A stretch of DNA of 64,000 nucleotides from Streptomyces sp. NBC_01707. Its GTDB lineage: Bacteria; Actinomycetota; Actinomycetes; Streptomycetales; Streptomycetaceae. Shown here piece by piece: positions 7,978-18,210 of the stretch. A program made the translations under genes and the position numbers. The stretch lies in NCBI RefSeq assembly GCF_041438805.1, contig NZ_CP109190.1, positions 4,526,001-4,590,000 on the forward strand, given 5' to 3'. Position 1 is the stretch's first letter, and every line of letters starts with the position of its first letter. Under the pieces are notes generated by a model. It searched no databases and was not told where the DNA came from. It worked only from the letters and a program-made list of their open reading frames with translations.

Positions 7978-8439
7978 TCAGCGCTGGGCGGGGAGCTTGG
8001 CGAGCGCGAGGGCCTCGGGGTCGGGCTCGACCTCGCTGGTGCAGTGGGCGCAGCGGGACGCGATGGCGGGGATCTCGGTGTAGCAGCGAGGGCAGTCGCG
8101 CAGGGCGGCCTTGATGTCGACCTTCTGGTCCTTGCTGGGCGCGAAGCGGTTCTGGACCTTGGTCATCGGGACGACGACGCAGAAGTAGAGCACCGCGGCG
8201 GTGATCAGGAAGGCGATGGCGGCGGCGAGGAACTTTCCGTACGGGAAGATGGCGCCCTCGACGGAGAACTGGGCCGTGCTGAAGTCGCCGACGGAGCCGG
8301 TGGCGAGGCCGATCAGGGGGGTGATGAAGGCGGTGCTGAAGCCGGTGACGACTGCGGTGAACGCGGCTCCGACGGCGAGTCCGATCGCCATGGAGATGAC
8401 GTTTCCACGCAGGATGAAGTCCTTGAACCCGTTCAGCAC
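7978..8439 (-). CDS. mscL: Large-conductance mechanosensitive channel MscL with C-terminal cysteine tail
   Basis: 153 residues from GTG 8437-8439, with AGAGGAG just upstream; longer in-frame starts give an unlike-family leader. The N-terminus [20 protein letters not shown] and the first helix [20 protein letters not shown] are classical MscL pore sequences, and the second helix is [20 protein letters not shown]. The channel opens under membrane tension to release solutes in hypo-osmotic shock. The tail contains two CxxC pairs (CPRC and CAHC, spaced 10), resembling a zinc ribbon, in place of the usual short helical bundle end. Confidence 0.93.
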   Translation of the reverse strand: MLNGFKDFILRGNVISMAIGLAVGAAFTAVVTGFSTAFITPLIGLATGSVGDFSTAQFSVEGAIFPYGKFLAAAIAFLITAAVLYFCVVVPMTKVQNRFAPSKDQKVDIKAALRDCPRCYTEIPAIASRCAHCTSEVEPDPEALALAKLPAQR

Positions 8440-8468
8440 TGCTCTCGCTCCTCTTCGCTGTGTGCGTG

Positions 8469-8503
8469 TGTGTCGTACGTCTGTGTCGTACGTCTGTGTC
8501 GTT
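8469..8503. repeat. 13-bp tandem repeat upstream of mscL
   Basis: The unit TGTGTCGTACGTC occurs at 8469-8481 and 8482-8494, followed by a partial copy, TGTGTCGTT. It lies about 30 bases upstream of the mscL start, in the gap after the ten-gene nuo cluster, and may affect the mscL promoter or be a slippage product. Confidence 0.7.
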
Positions 8504-8569
8504 GTGCGGGCATGACCCTGCCCTGTCCGGTCCGCCCGGGGCAAGCCGATCTTGGACGGGGGCGTGCGG

Positions 8570-10132
8570 TCAGAAGAGGTTGACCGCGGCGAACCGCAGA
8601 ACGATCTGCGGGGCTCCGGAGAGCACGATGCCGACTGCGGCGGTCAGGGCGATCGCGGCGGCGAGGGAGACGGGTGCCGCTACAGGTGCGCCCAGCGGCT
8701 GGACCGCCATCGCCGGGCCGTCGGCCAGGGCCGGGGTGGCCGGCTCGGCCTCCTCCGGGGCGCGGAACAGCGCCGCCGTCCACTGCAGGTAGTAGTAGAG
8801 CGCGATCACGACGTTCACGGCCATCACGACGGCGAGCCAGCCGAGTCCCGCGTCCACGGCCGAGGAGAAGACCGTGACCTTGGCGAAGAGGCCGACGATG
8901 CCCGGCGGGAGGCCGGCCAGGCAGAGCAGGAAGAAGCCCATCGCGAGGGCGGTGAGGGGGCGGGTTGCGTACAGGCCCCGGTAGTCGGAAAGGCGGTTGT
9001 CCGGCTTCGCGCGGGCGACAAGGGCGGCCACGGCGAACGCGCCGAGGTTCACGACGGCGTACATGAGGGCGTACGCGACGGTGGAGCCGATCTGTTCGTC
9101 GCTGGAGTAGGCGGCGGAGGCGATCGGCACGAGGAGGTAGCCGGCCTGGGCGATGGACGACCAGGCGAGCAGGCGTACGGCGCTGCGGGCGCGGGTGGCG
9201 GTCTGGCGCAGGGCGGCGACGTTGCCGACGGTCATGGTCAGGGCGGCGACGACGGCGAGGGCCGGTCCCCAGACGTCGGCGTACGACGGGAACGCGATCA
9301 CGGTGACGAGGATCAGCCCGGAGAAGCCGACGGCCTTGCCGACGACCGACAGATAGGCGGCGACCGGCAGCGGGGCGCCGACGTAGGTGTCGGGGACCCA
9401 GAAGTGGAACGGTGCGGCTGCCGTCTTGAAGGCGAAGCCGACGAGGGTGAGGGCGACGCCCGCCTTGGCGAGGGTGGCGAACTGGTCGGGGACGTCGTGG
9501 AGGCGGGTGGCGAGTTCCGTGAGGTGGAGGGTGCCGGTCGTGGCGTAGACGAAGCTGACGCCGAGGAGCATCACTGCGGTCGCGACGACGGAGGAGAGGA
9601 AGAACTTGAGGGCCGCCTCGGAGGAGCGCCGGTCGTCGCGCTTGATGCCGACGAGGGCGAAGGCGGGCAGGGATGCGACTTCGAGGGCGACGACGAGGGT
9701 GGCGAGGTCGCGGGCGGCAGGCAGGAGTGCGGCGCCTGCCGCGGAGGACAGGAGCAGGAACCAGAATTCGCCGGCGGGGAGTCTGCGCATGTCGCCGAAG
9801 GAGAGCAGCGCGGTGAGCAGGGCGCCGCCGAGGACGAGGACCTGGATGATCAGGGCGAAGTGGTCGGCGGTGTAGCTGCAGGCTCCGGTGCCGGTCCCCG
9901 TGGTGAGGCAGAAGGTGGAGCGATTGCCGTCGCGCAGCGGGATGAGGAGGGCCAGGGCGGCGACGAGGGCGGCGATGCTCGCCAGGCCGAGGAGCGGTTT
10001 GCGTTCCTCGGGGAGGAAGAGGTCGGCGACCAGGATGATCAGGGCGACCGTCGCGACGACGACGGGGGGCGCGATGGCCAGCCAGTCGACGGACTGGACG
10101 AGGCTGGTGGTGCTGTCGGCCGCTGTGATCAC
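8570..10132 (-). CDS. nuoN: Complex I proton-pumping subunit N, incomplete nuo cluster
   Basis: 520 residues from GTG 10130-10132. An antiporter-like membrane subunit that helps couple quinone reduction to proton translocation. About 14 hydrophobic helices, with the family block GVAFTLVGFAFKTAAAPFHFW-like segment (LVGFAFKTAAAPFHFWVPD) that holds conserved lysine and histidine residues, and SSIAQAGYLL in the broken helix region. Its start overlaps the stop of nuoM as GTGA. Last gene of the cluster; no clear terminator hairpin follows before the repeat region upstream of mscL. Divergent in sequence from the nuoN at 46.7 kb, so not a recent duplicate. Confidence 0.92.
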   Translation of the reverse strand: MITAADSTTSLVQSVDWLAIAPPVVVATVALIILVADLFLPEERKPLLGLASIAALVAALALLIPLRDGNRSTFCLTTGTGTGACSYTADHFALIIQVLVLGGALLTALLSFGDMRRLPAGEFWFLLLSSAAGAALLPAARDLATLVVALEVASLPAFALVGIKRDDRRSSEAALKFFLSSVVATAVMLLGVSFVYATTGTLHLTELATRLHDVPDQFATLAKAGVALTLVGFAFKTAAAPFHFWVPDTYVGAPLPVAAYLSVVGKAVGFSGLILVTVIAFPSYADVWGPALAVVAALTMTVGNVAALRQTATRARSAVRLLAWSSIAQAGYLLVPIASAAYSSDEQIGSTVAYALMYAVVNLGAFAVAALVARAKPDNRLSDYRGLYATRPLTALAMGFFLLCLAGLPPGIVGLFAKVTVFSSAVDAGLGWLAVVMAVNVVIALYYYLQWTAALFRAPEEAEPATPALADGPAMAVQPLGAPVAAPVSLAAAIALTAAVGIVLSGAPQIVLRFAAVNLF

Positions 10133-11703
10133 GACTTGCCTCCTGCGAGGAGCTTCTGCACGGCCGGGTCGGTGAGGCCGAGGAGGACGGCGGGCCACAG
10201 GCCGGCGAGGACGGTGAGGGCGGCGAGCGGGGTCCAGGCGGCGAACTCGTACGTCTGGATGTCTGCGATCCGGTGCGGTTCCTCGCGCTTCTCGCCCATG
10301 CAGACGCGGCGTACCACGATGAGCATGTATGCGGCGGTGAGCAGGGTGCCGAACGCGCCGATCGACATGAAGGTGAGGAAGGCCGGGCGGCTGAGGCCCT
10401 GGGCCGGGTCGAAGGCGCCGAACAGGGTGAGCATCTCGCCCCAGAATCCGGCGAGCCCGGGCAGGCCGAGCGAGGCGACGGCGGCGAAGGCGAGGAGGCC
10501 GCCGAGGCGGGGGGCGCGGCCGTAGAGGGCGGCTCCGGTGGCACCGGAGAGGGTGTCGAGGTCGGCGGTGCCGTACCGGTCCTTGACGGCGCCGACCAGG
10601 AAGAACAGCAGGCCGGTGATGAGGCCGTGGGCGATATTGGCGAAGAGCGCGCCGTTGACGCCGGTGGGGGTCATGGTCGCGATGCCGAGGAGTACGAAGC
10701 CCATGTGGCCGACGGAGGAGTACGCGATCAGGCGCTTCAGGTCGCCCTTGGAACCGGGGCGGGCCAGCGCCAGGCAGGCGAGCGATCCGTAGATGATGCC
10801 GACGACTGCGAACGCGGCGAGGTACGGCGCGAAGGTGTGCATTCCGTCGGGGGTGATGGGCAGCAGGATGCGGACGAATCCGTACGTGCCCATTTTCAGC
10901 AGGACGCCTGCGAGGAGCACCGAGCCGACGGTCGGGGCGGCGGTGTGGGCGTCCGGCAGCCAGCTGTGCAGCGGCCACATCGGGGTCTTCACGGCGAGCC
11001 CGACGCCGATCGCGAGTACGGCGATGACCTGCACGGACGAGGTGAGCCCACGGCCGTTGTCAGTGGCGAGTGCCACCATGTCGAAGGTGCCGCTCTTCAG
11101 CCCGATGAGGAGCAGGCCCAGCAGCATGATCACGGAGCCGAGCAGCGTGTAGAGGATGAATTTCCAGGCGGCGGCCTGCCTCTGTGCGCCGCCCCAGCGG
11201 GCGATCAGGAAGTACATCGGGATGAGGACCATCTCGAACGCCAGGAAGAACAGCAGCAGGTCGAGGACGGCGAAGGTCGCGAGGGTGCCGGACTCGAGGA
11301 CGAGGACGAGTGCGACAAAGGCCTTCGGGGAGGGCCCGTCGGGCATCTTGAAGTAGCTGTAGAGCGCGCAGAGGAAGGTCAGCAGCGCCGTCAGTACGAG
11401 AAGGGGGAGCGAGATGCCGTCGATGCCGAGGTGGATACGGACGTCGAGCGCGGGGATCCAGCTGATGTCGGTGGTGGCCTGCATCTTCGACGGGTGGTCG
11501 TGGTCGAAGCCTAGGGCCAGCACGATCGCGGCGACGAGGATCGCGCCCGTGACGGTCACGCCGTGGCGGAGCACGGCCTGGTCGGGGTTCTTTCCCCGCA
11601 GCCCGGGCGGGGCCGGCAGGAGGGCGGCGACGGCGCCGACGAGCGGGCCCACGACGATGAACGCGAGAAGGAACTGCATCACGGATGCGCTGATATCGAT
11701 CAC
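10129..11703 (-). CDS. nuoM: Complex I proton-pumping subunit M, incomplete nuo cluster
   Basis: 524 residues from GTG 11701-11703; an internal ATG nine codons later is an alternative start. The conserved glutamate of the first channel is in LLFFLAFEMVLIPMYFLI, and the lysine-bearing segments AVKTPMWPLHSWLPDAHTAA and DLKRLIAYSSVGHMGF are intact, so proton translocation looks possible. The protein is an Mrp-antiporter-like membrane subunit. It follows nuoL by three bases and overlaps nuoN by four, consistent with one long transcript. Confidence 0.93.
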   Translation of the reverse strand: MIDISASVMQFLLAFIVVGPLVGAVAALLPAPPGLRGKNPDQAVLRHGVTVTGAILVAAIVLALGFDHDHPSKMQATTDISWIPALDVRIHLGIDGISLPLLVLTALLTFLCALYSYFKMPDGPSPKAFVALVLVLESGTLATFAVLDLLLFFLAFEMVLIPMYFLIARWGGAQRQAAAWKFILYTLLGSVIMLLGLLLIGLKSGTFDMVALATDNGRGLTSSVQVIAVLAIGVGLAVKTPMWPLHSWLPDAHTAAPTVGSVLLAGVLLKMGTYGFVRILLPITPDGMHTFAPYLAAFAVVGIIYGSLACLALARPGSKGDLKRLIAYSSVGHMGFVLLGIATMTPTGVNGALFANIAHGLITGLLFFLVGAVKDRYGTADLDTLSGATGAALYGRAPRLGGLLAFAAVASLGLPGLAGFWGEMLTLFGAFDPAQGLSRPAFLTFMSIGAFGTLLTAAYMLIVVRRVCMGEKREEPHRIADIQTYEFAAWTPLAALTVLAGLWPAVLLGLTDPAVQKLLAGGKS

Positions 11704-11706
11704 GGC

Positions 11707-13707
11707 TCACGACCCGGCGTTGACGGTGGCAAAGACGACGGCGGCGATCGCCAGGACAAGGGAACCGGCGAGCAGTGCGCTGAGGTAGGTCTGCACATTG
11801 CCGGTCTGGGCGCGGCGGACGGCGGTGCCGAGCAGGCGTGCCCCGGTGCCGGAGCCGCGTACGTACGTGTCGACGACCTCGCGGTCCAGGAAGCGGACGA
11901 GGCTCGCCGCGGCCTGGACGGGGCGGACGAACAGTTTCGTGTAGAGGGCGTCCAGGTGGAAGCCGGTGGCGGCGTGGCGGTGCAGCGGGCCGAGCAGCAG
12001 ACGGCCCGGGTCGGCCGGGTCGGGGGCGCCCGGGGTGTCGCCGTAGCCGGCGGTGTGATGGGTCATGGCCTCGGCCTCGACGAGTGCGGGTTCGGCGTCG
12101 GGGTGGGCGACGACGGCGCCGACGGGGACGCGGGTGGCGAGGGCCGCGGTGTGGCGCCAGGCGGCGTAGGTGACGAGGCCGCCGACGAGGGCGACGCCTG
12201 TGGAGAGGACGGCGGTGGTCACGGTCGGGGTGAGGCTGTGGCCGTCGAACCAGTCGGTGATCACGCCGACGGTCAGTCCGAAGGCGATGGTGGGGACGGC
12301 CAGGACCCAGAGGACGGCGGTCATCGCGACGGGCTGCCTGCCGTGGTCGGGGACCTCGGCGCCGCGGCCACGGAAGGCGAGGAGCCAGAGGCGGGTGGCG
12401 TACGCGGCAGTGAGGACGGCGGCGAGCAGTCCGGCGACGAGGACGGTCCACCCGGCGGCGGCCGGGGCGACGTGCCGGTCGCCGAGCGCGGTGTGTTCGG
12501 CGGCGACGAGGACGGCTTCCTTGGAGAAGAAGCCGGCGAACGGCGGGATGGCGGCGAGCGCGAGGAGGGCGACGGTCATCGTCCAGTAGGCGTCCGGGAT
12601 GCGCTTGGCCAGTCCGCCCATGCGGGACATGGCGGCCAGTGAGTTGGTCCCGGCGGCGTGGATGACGACGCCCGCCGCGAGGAAGAGGACGGCCTTGAAC
12701 GCGCCGTGCGAGATGAGGTGGAAGACCGCGGCCCCGCGGTCGCCGACGGCCAGTGCACCGGACATGTAGCCGAGCTGGCCGATCGTCGAGTACGCGAGGA
12801 CGCGTTTGATGTCGTCCTGGGCGAGTGCTGCGAGGCCTGAGCCGATCATCGTGACCGCCGCCATCACGGCGAGGACGACGAGGGCGGCGCCGGATTCCGC
12901 GAAGACGGGGAGGAGCCGGGCCACGAAGTAGATGCCGGCGGCGACCATCGTCGCGGCGTGGATCAGCGCGGAGACGGGGGTCGGGCCCGCCATCGCGTCG
13001 GGCAGCCAGGTGTGGAGGGGGAACTGGGCGGACTTGCCGGCGACGCCTGCGAGGAGCAGCAGGGCGATGACGGTGGGGTGGTCCAGGCCGCCGTTGGCGA
13101 CGGCGCCGAGGATGCCGGTGATCCGGAAGGTGCCGGTGTCGGCGGCGAGCGCGAACAGGCCGATCAGGAAGGGGACGTCGCCGAGCTTGGTGACCAGGAA
13201 GGCCTTGAGGGAGGCGGCACGCGCTTCGGGTGTCTCCCAGTAGTGGCCGACGAGGAAGTACGAGCAGATGCCCATGATCTCCCAGCCGACCATCAGCACC
13301 ATCAGGTCGCCGGAGTAGACGACGAGCAGCATCGCGGCGGTGAACAGGGAGACGAGGGCCGCGTACGAGGGGTAGCGGGGGTCGTCGCGCAGGTAGCCGG
13401 TCGAGTAGATCTGCACGCAGGTCGCGACGAGCCCGACCAGGACGGCGACGAGGACCGCGAAGCCGTCGAGGTGGAGGGCGAGGTCGATCGGGACCGAGCC
13501 GGTGGGGGTGAGCCGGGTCGCGGCGTCGATGGCCGGGCCGCCACCCTGGCGTGCGGCGACCACGACGGCGAGTACGGCCGCGACGAGGGTGGGGAGGACG
13601 GCGAGGGGGCGTACGTAGCCGGGGGCGGTACGGCCGAGGAGCAGGCCGGCCACTGCGCCGAGGAACGGGAGGAGGGGGACGAGGACGGCGAGGGTCGTGG
13701 TGGTCAC
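11707..13707 (-). CDS. nuoL: Complex I proton-pumping subunit L, incomplete nuo cluster
   Basis: 666 residues from GTG 13705-13707, which overlaps the nuoK stop as GTGA. The longest antiporter-like subunit; the conserved blocks are [38 protein letters not shown] and [16 protein letters not shown], followed by [19 protein letters not shown] long C-terminal region would include the lateral helix and anchoring helix that brace the membrane arm. Ion-path lysine and histidine residues in the motifs above are present. The 3' end lies three bases from nuoM. Confidence 0.93.
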   Translation of the reverse strand: MTTTTLAVLVPLLPFLGAVAGLLLGRTAPGYVRPLAVLPTLVAAVLAVVVAARQGGGPAIDAATRLTPTGSVPIDLALHLDGFAVLVAVLVGLVATCVQIYSTGYLRDDPRYPSYAALVSLFTAAMLLVVYSGDLMVLMVGWEIMGICSYFLVGHYWETPEARAASLKAFLVTKLGDVPFLIGLFALAADTGTFRITGILGAVANGGLDHPTVIALLLLAGVAGKSAQFPLHTWLPDAMAGPTPVSALIHAATMVAAGIYFVARLLPVFAESGAALVVLAVMAAVTMIGSGLAALAQDDIKRVLAYSTIGQLGYMSGALAVGDRGAAVFHLISHGAFKAVLFLAAGVVIHAAGTNSLAAMSRMGGLAKRIPDAYWTMTVALLALAAIPPFAGFFSKEAVLVAAEHTALGDRHVAPAAAGWTVLVAGLLAAVLTAAYATRLWLLAFRGRGAEVPDHGRQPVAMTAVLWVLAVPTIAFGLTVGVITDWFDGHSLTPTVTTAVLSTGVALVGGLVTYAAWRHTAALATRVPVGAVVAHPDAEPALVEAEAMTHHTAGYGDTPGAPDPADPGRLLLGPLHRHAATGFHLDALYTKLFVRPVQAAASLVRFLDREVVDTYVRGSGTGARLLGTAVRRAQTGNVQTYLSALLAGSLVLAIAAVVFATVNAGS

Positions 13708-14099
13708 GCGGTGGCCTCTGCCTTCTTTGCCTTCCCTGCCGGAGCAGTGGCCTGGTCTTCGGTGCTGTCGCCGGGGAGGGCTTCGGCGGCGTCGGTTTCG
13801 GCGGTGTCGCGGAGGCGGTCGACGTCCGAGCTGCCTCGGTTGCGGTAGACGGCGAGGACGATGGCCAGGCCGATGCCGATCTCCGCCGCCGCGATGGCGA
13901 TGGTGAAGAGGGTGAGGGCCTGGCCGGAGTGCAGGGCGTCGCGGAGCCAGACGTCGAAGGCGACCAGGTTGAGGTTGACGGCGTTGAGCATCAGCTCGAC
14001 GGACATCAGGACCAGGATCGCGTTGCGGCGTGCGAGGACTCCGTACAGCCCGGTGCAGAAGAGGAGGGCGGCGAGCACGGCGGGATAGGCGAGGTGCAT
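13704..14099 (-). CDS. nuoK: Complex I membrane subunit K, incomplete nuo cluster
   Basis: 131 residues, three transmembrane helices. The conserved glutamates in the membrane lie in [19 protein letters not shown] and [20 protein letters not shown]. It is longer than the usual 100 residues because of a charged, Ala/Asp-rich tail ending [10 protein letters not shown]. The ATG start shares one base with the nuoJ stop (TGATG), and its own stop overlaps nuoL. Confidence 0.93.
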   Translation of the reverse strand: MHLAYPAVLAALLFCTGLYGVLARRNAILVLMSVELMLNAVNLNLVAFDVWLRDALHSGQALTLFTIAIAAAEIGIGLAIVLAVYRNRGSSDVDRLRDTAETDAAEALPGDSTEDQATAPAGKAKKAEATA

Positions 14100-14659
14100 C
14101 AGCTCTGCTCCTTACTGCGCTTGCGGGACAGGACGATCGCGCCGACGAGGGCGGCGAGCAGCAGGACGGAGAGTGCTTCGAAGGGCAGGACCCAGTGCCG
14201 GAAGAGGAAGGCTCCGGTCGCCTCGGTGGACCCGTGGGCCGGTCCGTCCAGGTCGATCCAGGTGGTGCGGAAGGCGTCGACGACGACCCAGACGAGGGCC
14301 GCCGCGGCGGCGACCGCCACACCGAGGGCCGCCCAGCGGTTGCCGGAGTCGGCGTCCGGGGAGCGGCCGATGGGGGCCTTGGTGAGCATCAGCCCGAAGA
14401 GAAGGAGGACGACGACGGAACCGACGTAGATCAGCACCTGCACCCAGGCGATGAACTCGGCGGTGAGCAGGAGGTACTCGACGGCGAGGCCGCCGAGCGC
14501 GACGACCAGCCAGAGAGCGGCGTGGACCAACTGCTTGGTCGTGACGGTGATGAGGGCCGCTCCGAGGGTGGCGATGCCGACCAGGACGAAGGCGATCTCG
14601 ATGCCGGTCGGGGAGAGGAAGCCGGGGTGGGCCGTGGCCGCGGTGGCTGCGAGTGTCAC
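14099..14659 (-). CDS. nuoJ: Complex I membrane subunit J, incomplete nuo cluster
   Basis: 186 residues from GTG 14657-14659, overlapping the nuoI stop by four bases. Five hydrophobic helices; the conserved segment [20 protein letters not shown] and the pi-bulge region [11 protein letters not shown] are clear. NuoJ takes part in the conformational coupling between the quinone site and the proton channels. Upstream in-frame sequence belongs to nuoI in another frame, so longer starts are rejected. Confidence 0.92.
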   Translation of the reverse strand: MTLAATAATAHPGFLSPTGIEIAFVLVGIATLGAALITVTTKQLVHAALWLVVALGGLAVEYLLLTAEFIAWVQVLIYVGSVVVLLLFGLMLTKAPIGRSPDADSGNRWAALGVAVAAAAALVWVVVDAFRTTWIDLDGPAHGSTEATGAFLFRHWVLPFEALSVLLLAALVGAIVLSRKRSKEQS

Positions 14660-15258
14660 TCCTCTCCCTCTTCCTCTTCGTGGGCCTGCTGGGACGGCTG
14701 GGCGGCTTCCTTGACCTGCTCGGCCTCTTGGGCGCGCTGGGCTTCGAGTTTCTCCGCCGTCTTGCGGGCGGCGGCGATCTCCTTCGGGTCCTCCGCGCCC
14801 GGGTCGAGCGCGGGCGGTTCGGGAACCGTCCACATCCATTCGCGGAGCTTGTCCCGCTCATGGGTGAGGTCGTGGATGTCCGTCTCCGCGTACTCGAACT
14901 CCGGCGACCAGAACAGCGCGTCGAAGGGACAGACCTCGATGCAGATGCCGCAGTACATGCAGAGCGAGAAGTCGATCGCGAAGCGGTCCAGGACGTTGCG
15001 GCTGCGCTCGCGTCCGCCCGGGGCGGCTGCGGGCACCGTCTCCTTGTGGGAGTCGATGTAGATGCACCAGTCCGGGCACTCACGGGCGCACAGCATGCAG
15101 ACCGTGCAGTTCTCCTCGAACAGCCCGATGACACCGCGGGAGCGGGGCGGGAGTTCGGGCTGGACGTCCGGGTACTGCGCGGTGACCGTCTTCTTCGTCA
15201 TCGTCCGCAGGGTGACGGCCAGGCCCTTGGCCAGGCCTGAGCCGGGGATCGGAGGCAT
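14656..15258 (-). CDS. nuoI: Complex I ferredoxin-like subunit I (two 4Fe-4S clusters), incomplete nuo cluster
   Basis: 200 residues from ATG 15256-15258, sharing one base with the nuoH stop (TAATG). Two cluster-binding motifs are complete: [12 protein letters not shown] and [12 protein letters not shown]. These carry clusters N6a and N6b, which pass electrons toward NuoB. The C-terminal 60 residues are a Glu/Gln/Ala-rich helix ([19 protein letters not shown]) ending in an acidic run, longer than standard. Since NuoE, F and G are absent from this cluster, NuoI would be the likely docking place for an electron donor such as ferredoxin; that is inference. Confidence 0.93.
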   Translation of the reverse strand: MPPIPGSGLAKGLAVTLRTMTKKTVTAQYPDVQPELPPRSRGVIGLFEENCTVCMLCARECPDWCIYIDSHKETVPAAAPGGRERSRNVLDRFAIDFSLCMYCGICIEVCPFDALFWSPEFEYAETDIHDLTHERDKLREWMWTVPEPPALDPGAEDPKEIAAARKTAEKLEAQRAQEAEQVKEAAQPSQQAHEEEEGEE

Positions 15259-16226
15259 TAGTTGATCGCCACCTTCACGATGCCGGTGAGCGCGATCTGC
15301 GCGAGGGCGAGCGGGATGAGTGTGGTCCAGGCGAGCTTCTGCAGCTGGTCCTCGCGGAGGCGGGGGTAGCTCACCCGCAGCCAGATGACGACGAAGGCGA
15401 GGACCGCGGTCTTGAGGAGTGTCCAGACCCAGCCGAGTCCGTCGGCGCCGAGCGGGCCGTGCCAGCCGCCGAGGAAGAGGACGGTGGTCAGTCCGCAGAG
15501 GACGACGATGCCTGCGTACTCGGCGAGCAGGAACAGTGCGAACCGCAGACCGGTGTACTCGGTGTACGCCCCGAAGATGATCTCCGAGTCGGCGACCGGC
15601 ATGTCGAACGGCGGTCGCTGCAGTTCGGCGAGTCCGGCCACGAAGAAGACCAGGCCGCCGACGATCTGCCAGGGCAGCCACCACCACTCGAAGGCATTTA
15701 CGATGCCGGGGAGGGAGACGGTGCCGGCCGCCATCGCGACGGACGCCGCGGCGAGCAGCATCGGCAGTTCGTACGCGAGGAGCTGGGCGGCGGTGCGCAG
15801 GCCGCCGAGGAGGGAGAACTTGTTCGCCGATGCCCAGCCGGCCATCAGCGAGCCGAGCACGCCCACGCCCATGACGGCGAGCACGAAGAAGATGCCCGCG
15901 TCGACCACCTGGCCGACCGCGCCCTCACTCGGGCCGATCGGGATGGCGACGAGCACCAGGAGGTACGGGAGGAGGGCGACGGCCGGCGCGAGCTGGAAGA
16001 TACGCCGGTCGGCCTCGGCCGGGACGATGTCTTCCTTCTGGGCGAACTTCACACCGTCGGCGACGAGCTGGGCCCAGCCGTGGAAGCCACCCGCGTACAT
16101 GGGGCCGAGGCGGCCCTGCATGTGGGCCATCACCTTGTGCTCGGTCTGGCCCACGACGAGTGGGACGACCATGAACACCCCGAAGACGATGATGAGCCGG
16201 AGGGCGACGTCGAGTACGTCGTTCAC
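15258..16226 (-). CDS. nuoH: Complex I membrane subunit H (quinone-site heel), incomplete nuo cluster
   Basis: 322 residues from GTG 16224-16226, overlapping the nuoC stop by four bases. Eight or so transmembrane helices. Conserved family segments include [36 protein letters not shown] and [17 protein letters not shown], which line the quinone chamber and the E-channel. It lacks the long proline-rich tail of the nuoH in the other operon (474 residues). Confidence 0.93.
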   Translation of the reverse strand: MNDVLDVALRLIIVFGVFMVVPLVVGQTEHKVMAHMQGRLGPMYAGGFHGWAQLVADGVKFAQKEDIVPAEADRRIFQLAPAVALLPYLLVLVAIPIGPSEGAVGQVVDAGIFFVLAVMGVGVLGSLMAGWASANKFSLLGGLRTAAQLLAYELPMLLAAASVAMAAGTVSLPGIVNAFEWWWLPWQIVGGLVFFVAGLAELQRPPFDMPVADSEIIFGAYTEYTGLRFALFLLAEYAGIVVLCGLTTVLFLGGWHGPLGADGLGWVWTLLKTAVLAFVVIWLRVSYPRLREDQLQKLAWTTLIPLALAQIALTGIVKVAIN

Positions 16227-17581
16227 GCGGTATCGCCTCCGGCGGGGGGGTTGGGGGTCGGCTCGGGTGCGGGGTCAGGGTTCGGGGTGTCGGGCTGCGC
16301 CGGGGGCTCCGGCTCGTCCGAGGTGCCGGGCCGCGCCGGAGGCTCGGGCTCGTCCGAGGTGTCGGGCCGTGCCGGAGGCTCGGGCTCGTCCGAGGCGTCC
16401 GGGGTGTCGGTGGCGGGGCCGCTGCGCGGGGCCTCTTCCCTGCCCGCCTCTTCCCGGACCGGGGGCTCCGCCCCGGGTCCCTCGCTCCTCGAGCGCCGGA
16501 GGGGCTGAGAGGTGCCCGGCTCCTGCGCGGTGCCCGGCTCCTGGGATGTGCCGAGGGGCTGGGAGACACCCGGCTCCTCGGTCCTGCCGACGGTCCGGGA
16601 GGAGTCCTCTTCCTGGGTCTCGTCGAAGGCCGGGCGGGCGTTGTGCCAGGGCGCGTCCGTGCTACGGGGGGCCGGTGCGGGTTCCGCAGGCGCCGGTGCG
16701 GGTTCCGCAGGCGCCGGTGCCGATTGCGTCGCTGCCGGTTCCGTCGCGGCCGGTTCCGTCGCTCCCCGCTGGGGCGCCGCCGTCTCCCCCAGCTGGCTCG
16801 CCGAGCCCTGGGACGCACTGCGGGTGCGGCGCGGGGGCGCGGTCGGGGGTGTCGTCTCCGTGCTCGCGGCGGGCGCCGCCGCCTCCGGCTGCTGGCTCGC
16901 CGAGCCGTCGCTCACGCTGCGGGCGCGGCGCACCGGACGCTCGCCCGCGGCCCTGGGGGTGCGGGCCGGGCGGGTCGGGGCGGGTGGGAGCTGGCCCTTG
17001 AGGGGGCCCCATTCGTTCGGGTCGGGGACGCCCGGCGGCAGCATCGTGCGCCGCTTCGGGCCGCCGTGTTCGGATTCGCCCGGCTCCTTGGCGCCCGGCC
17101 AGGCCTTGGCGACCCGGGCCGCCAGCACGAAGTCCTTGCGCAGCGGGTGCCCCTCGAAGCCTTCCGGCAGCAGCAGCGGCACCAGATGCGGGTGGCCTTC
17201 GAAGCCGATGCCGAACATCTCGTGCGTCTCGCGCTCGTGCCAGGCCGCGCCCGAGTAGACGCCGACGGCCGTGGGAAGGACGGCGGCGTCGTGCGGGACG
17301 GTCGTACGGATCAGGAGTCGGCGGACCTTGCCGTGCGCCGGGGCGGCGACGTGGGCACAGACACGGAAGCCGGTGCCCGGTTCGTCGACGGCGCTCAGCC
17401 AGTCGAAGTAGGTGCAGCCCAGCCGGTCGCGGGCCGTTTCGAGGGCGGCGATCCAGGCGGCGGCCGGGACGTCGACGGTCAGCAGGTCGTAGGCGTGCTC
17501 CGCCGTGGCGTCCTCGCCGAAGAGTTCGGTGACGGCGTCCGGCAGGCTGTCGTACGCGTCGGCGGCGGGAGTGCTGGTCAC
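16223..17581 (-). CDS. nuoC: Complex I subunit C with a very long repetitive tail, incomplete nuo cluster
   Basis: 452 residues from GTG 17579-17581. Residues 1-160 are a normal 30-kDa (NuoC) subunit, with the signature [18 protein letters not shown] followed by [15 protein letters not shown]. From about residue 195 the protein turns into a 250-residue low-complexity tail rich in Pro, Glu, Ala, Ser and Thr, with tandem motifs [12 protein letters not shown] (three copies near the end), PAPAE and GTSQEP. It is about twice the usual length and is likely disordered. The domain normally contacts NuoD, which this cluster does not encode. The start overlaps the nuoB stop as GTGA. Confidence 0.9.
   Translation of the reverse strand: MTSTPAADAYDSLPDAVTELFGEDATAEHAYDLLTVDVPAAAWIAALETARDRLGCTYFDWLSAVDEPGTGFRVCAHVAAPAHGKVRRLLIRTTVPHDAAVLPTAVGVYSGAAWHERETHEMFGIGFEGHPHLVPLLLPEGFEGHPLRKDFVLAARVAKAWPGAKEPGESEHGGPKRRTMLPPGVPDPNEWGPLKGQLPPAPTRPARTPRAAGERPVRRARSVSDGSASQQPEAAAPAASTETTPPTAPPRRTRSASQGSASQLGETAAPQRGATEPAATEPAATQSAPAPAEPAPAPAEPAPAPRSTDAPWHNARPAFDETQEEDSSRTVGRTEEPGVSQPLGTSQEPGTAQEPGTSQPLRRSRSEGPGAEPPVREEAGREEAPRSGPATDTPDASDEPEPPARPDTSDEPEPPARPGTSDEPEPPAQPDTPNPDPAPEPTPNPPAGGDTA
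16287..16394. repeat. Three 36-bp tandem repeats inside the nuoC tail
   Basis: Units at 16287-16322, 16323-16358 and 16359-16394 are near-identical and encode [12 protein letters not shown]. Other short repeats lie nearby in the same gene, for instance a 21-bp unit repeated twice around 16676-16718 (PAPAEPA). The length of the tail may therefore vary between strains by slippage. Confidence 0.8.
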
Positions 17582-18210
17582 TTACGGTCCTCCCCCGGTG
17601 CGGGCGGCGCGGCGACAAGGCCGCTGCGCAGTGCGGCCGTGGAGGGCCGGCTGCCGCCGCCCGTCGCGTACCGCTCACCCAGCGACTCGCGGGCGATCTT
17701 CTCCTGCAGCTTGAGAATGCCCTGGAGCAGGGCCTCCGGCCGGGGCGGGCAGCCCGGTACGTAGACGTCGACGGGGATGATCTGGTCGACGCCCTTCGTC
17801 ACGGAGTACGAGTCCCAGTAGGGGCCGCCGCAGTTCGAGCAGGCGCCGAAGGAGATGACGTACTTGGGCTCCGGCATCTGCTCGTACAGCCGCTTGACGG
17901 CCGGAGCCATCTTGTCCGTCACCGTGCCGGAAACGATCATGAGGTCGGCCTGGCGGGGGCCGGGGGCGAACGGGATCACGCCGAGCCGGATGAAGTCGTG
18001 CCGGGCCATGGACGCGGCGATGAATTCGATGGCGCAGCAGGCGAGGCCGAAGTTGAAGACCCAGAGGCTGTAGCGGCGCCCCCAGTTGAGGACCACCTTC
18101 ATCGGCTCCGGTGCGAGCCGGGACAGCACGCCGAGCCGTTTCGGCTCCGGCAGCAGTGTCGTTTCGGGCCGGGGCTGCGGCTCGGGGGTCTGCGGGCTCG
18201 TCACGTCCAT
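17578..18210 (-). CDS. nuoB: Complex I subunit B (cluster N2), incomplete nuo cluster
   Basis: 210 residues from ATG 18208-18210; it overlaps the nuoA stop by ten bases. It carries the N2 4Fe-4S cluster that reduces quinone: the cysteine ligands are in [20 protein letters not shown] and [11 protein letters not shown], all present. The middle loop reads [14 protein letters not shown] instead of the [13 protein letters not shown] of the second nuoB, so this is a distinct subfamily, of the kind also seen in ferredoxin-linked and group 4 hydrogenase-like complexes. The C-terminal extension ([14 protein letters not shown]) is unique to this copy. Confidence 0.93.
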   Translation of the reverse strand: MDVTSPQTPEPQPRPETTLLPEPKRLGVLSRLAPEPMKVVLNWGRRYSLWVFNFGLACCAIEFIAASMARHDFIRLGVIPFAPGPRQADLMIVSGTVTDKMAPAVKRLYEQMPEPKYVISFGACSNCGGPYWDSYSVTKGVDQIIPVDVYVPGCPPRPEALLQGILKLQEKIARESLGERYATGGGSRPSTAALRSGLVAAPPAPGEDRK

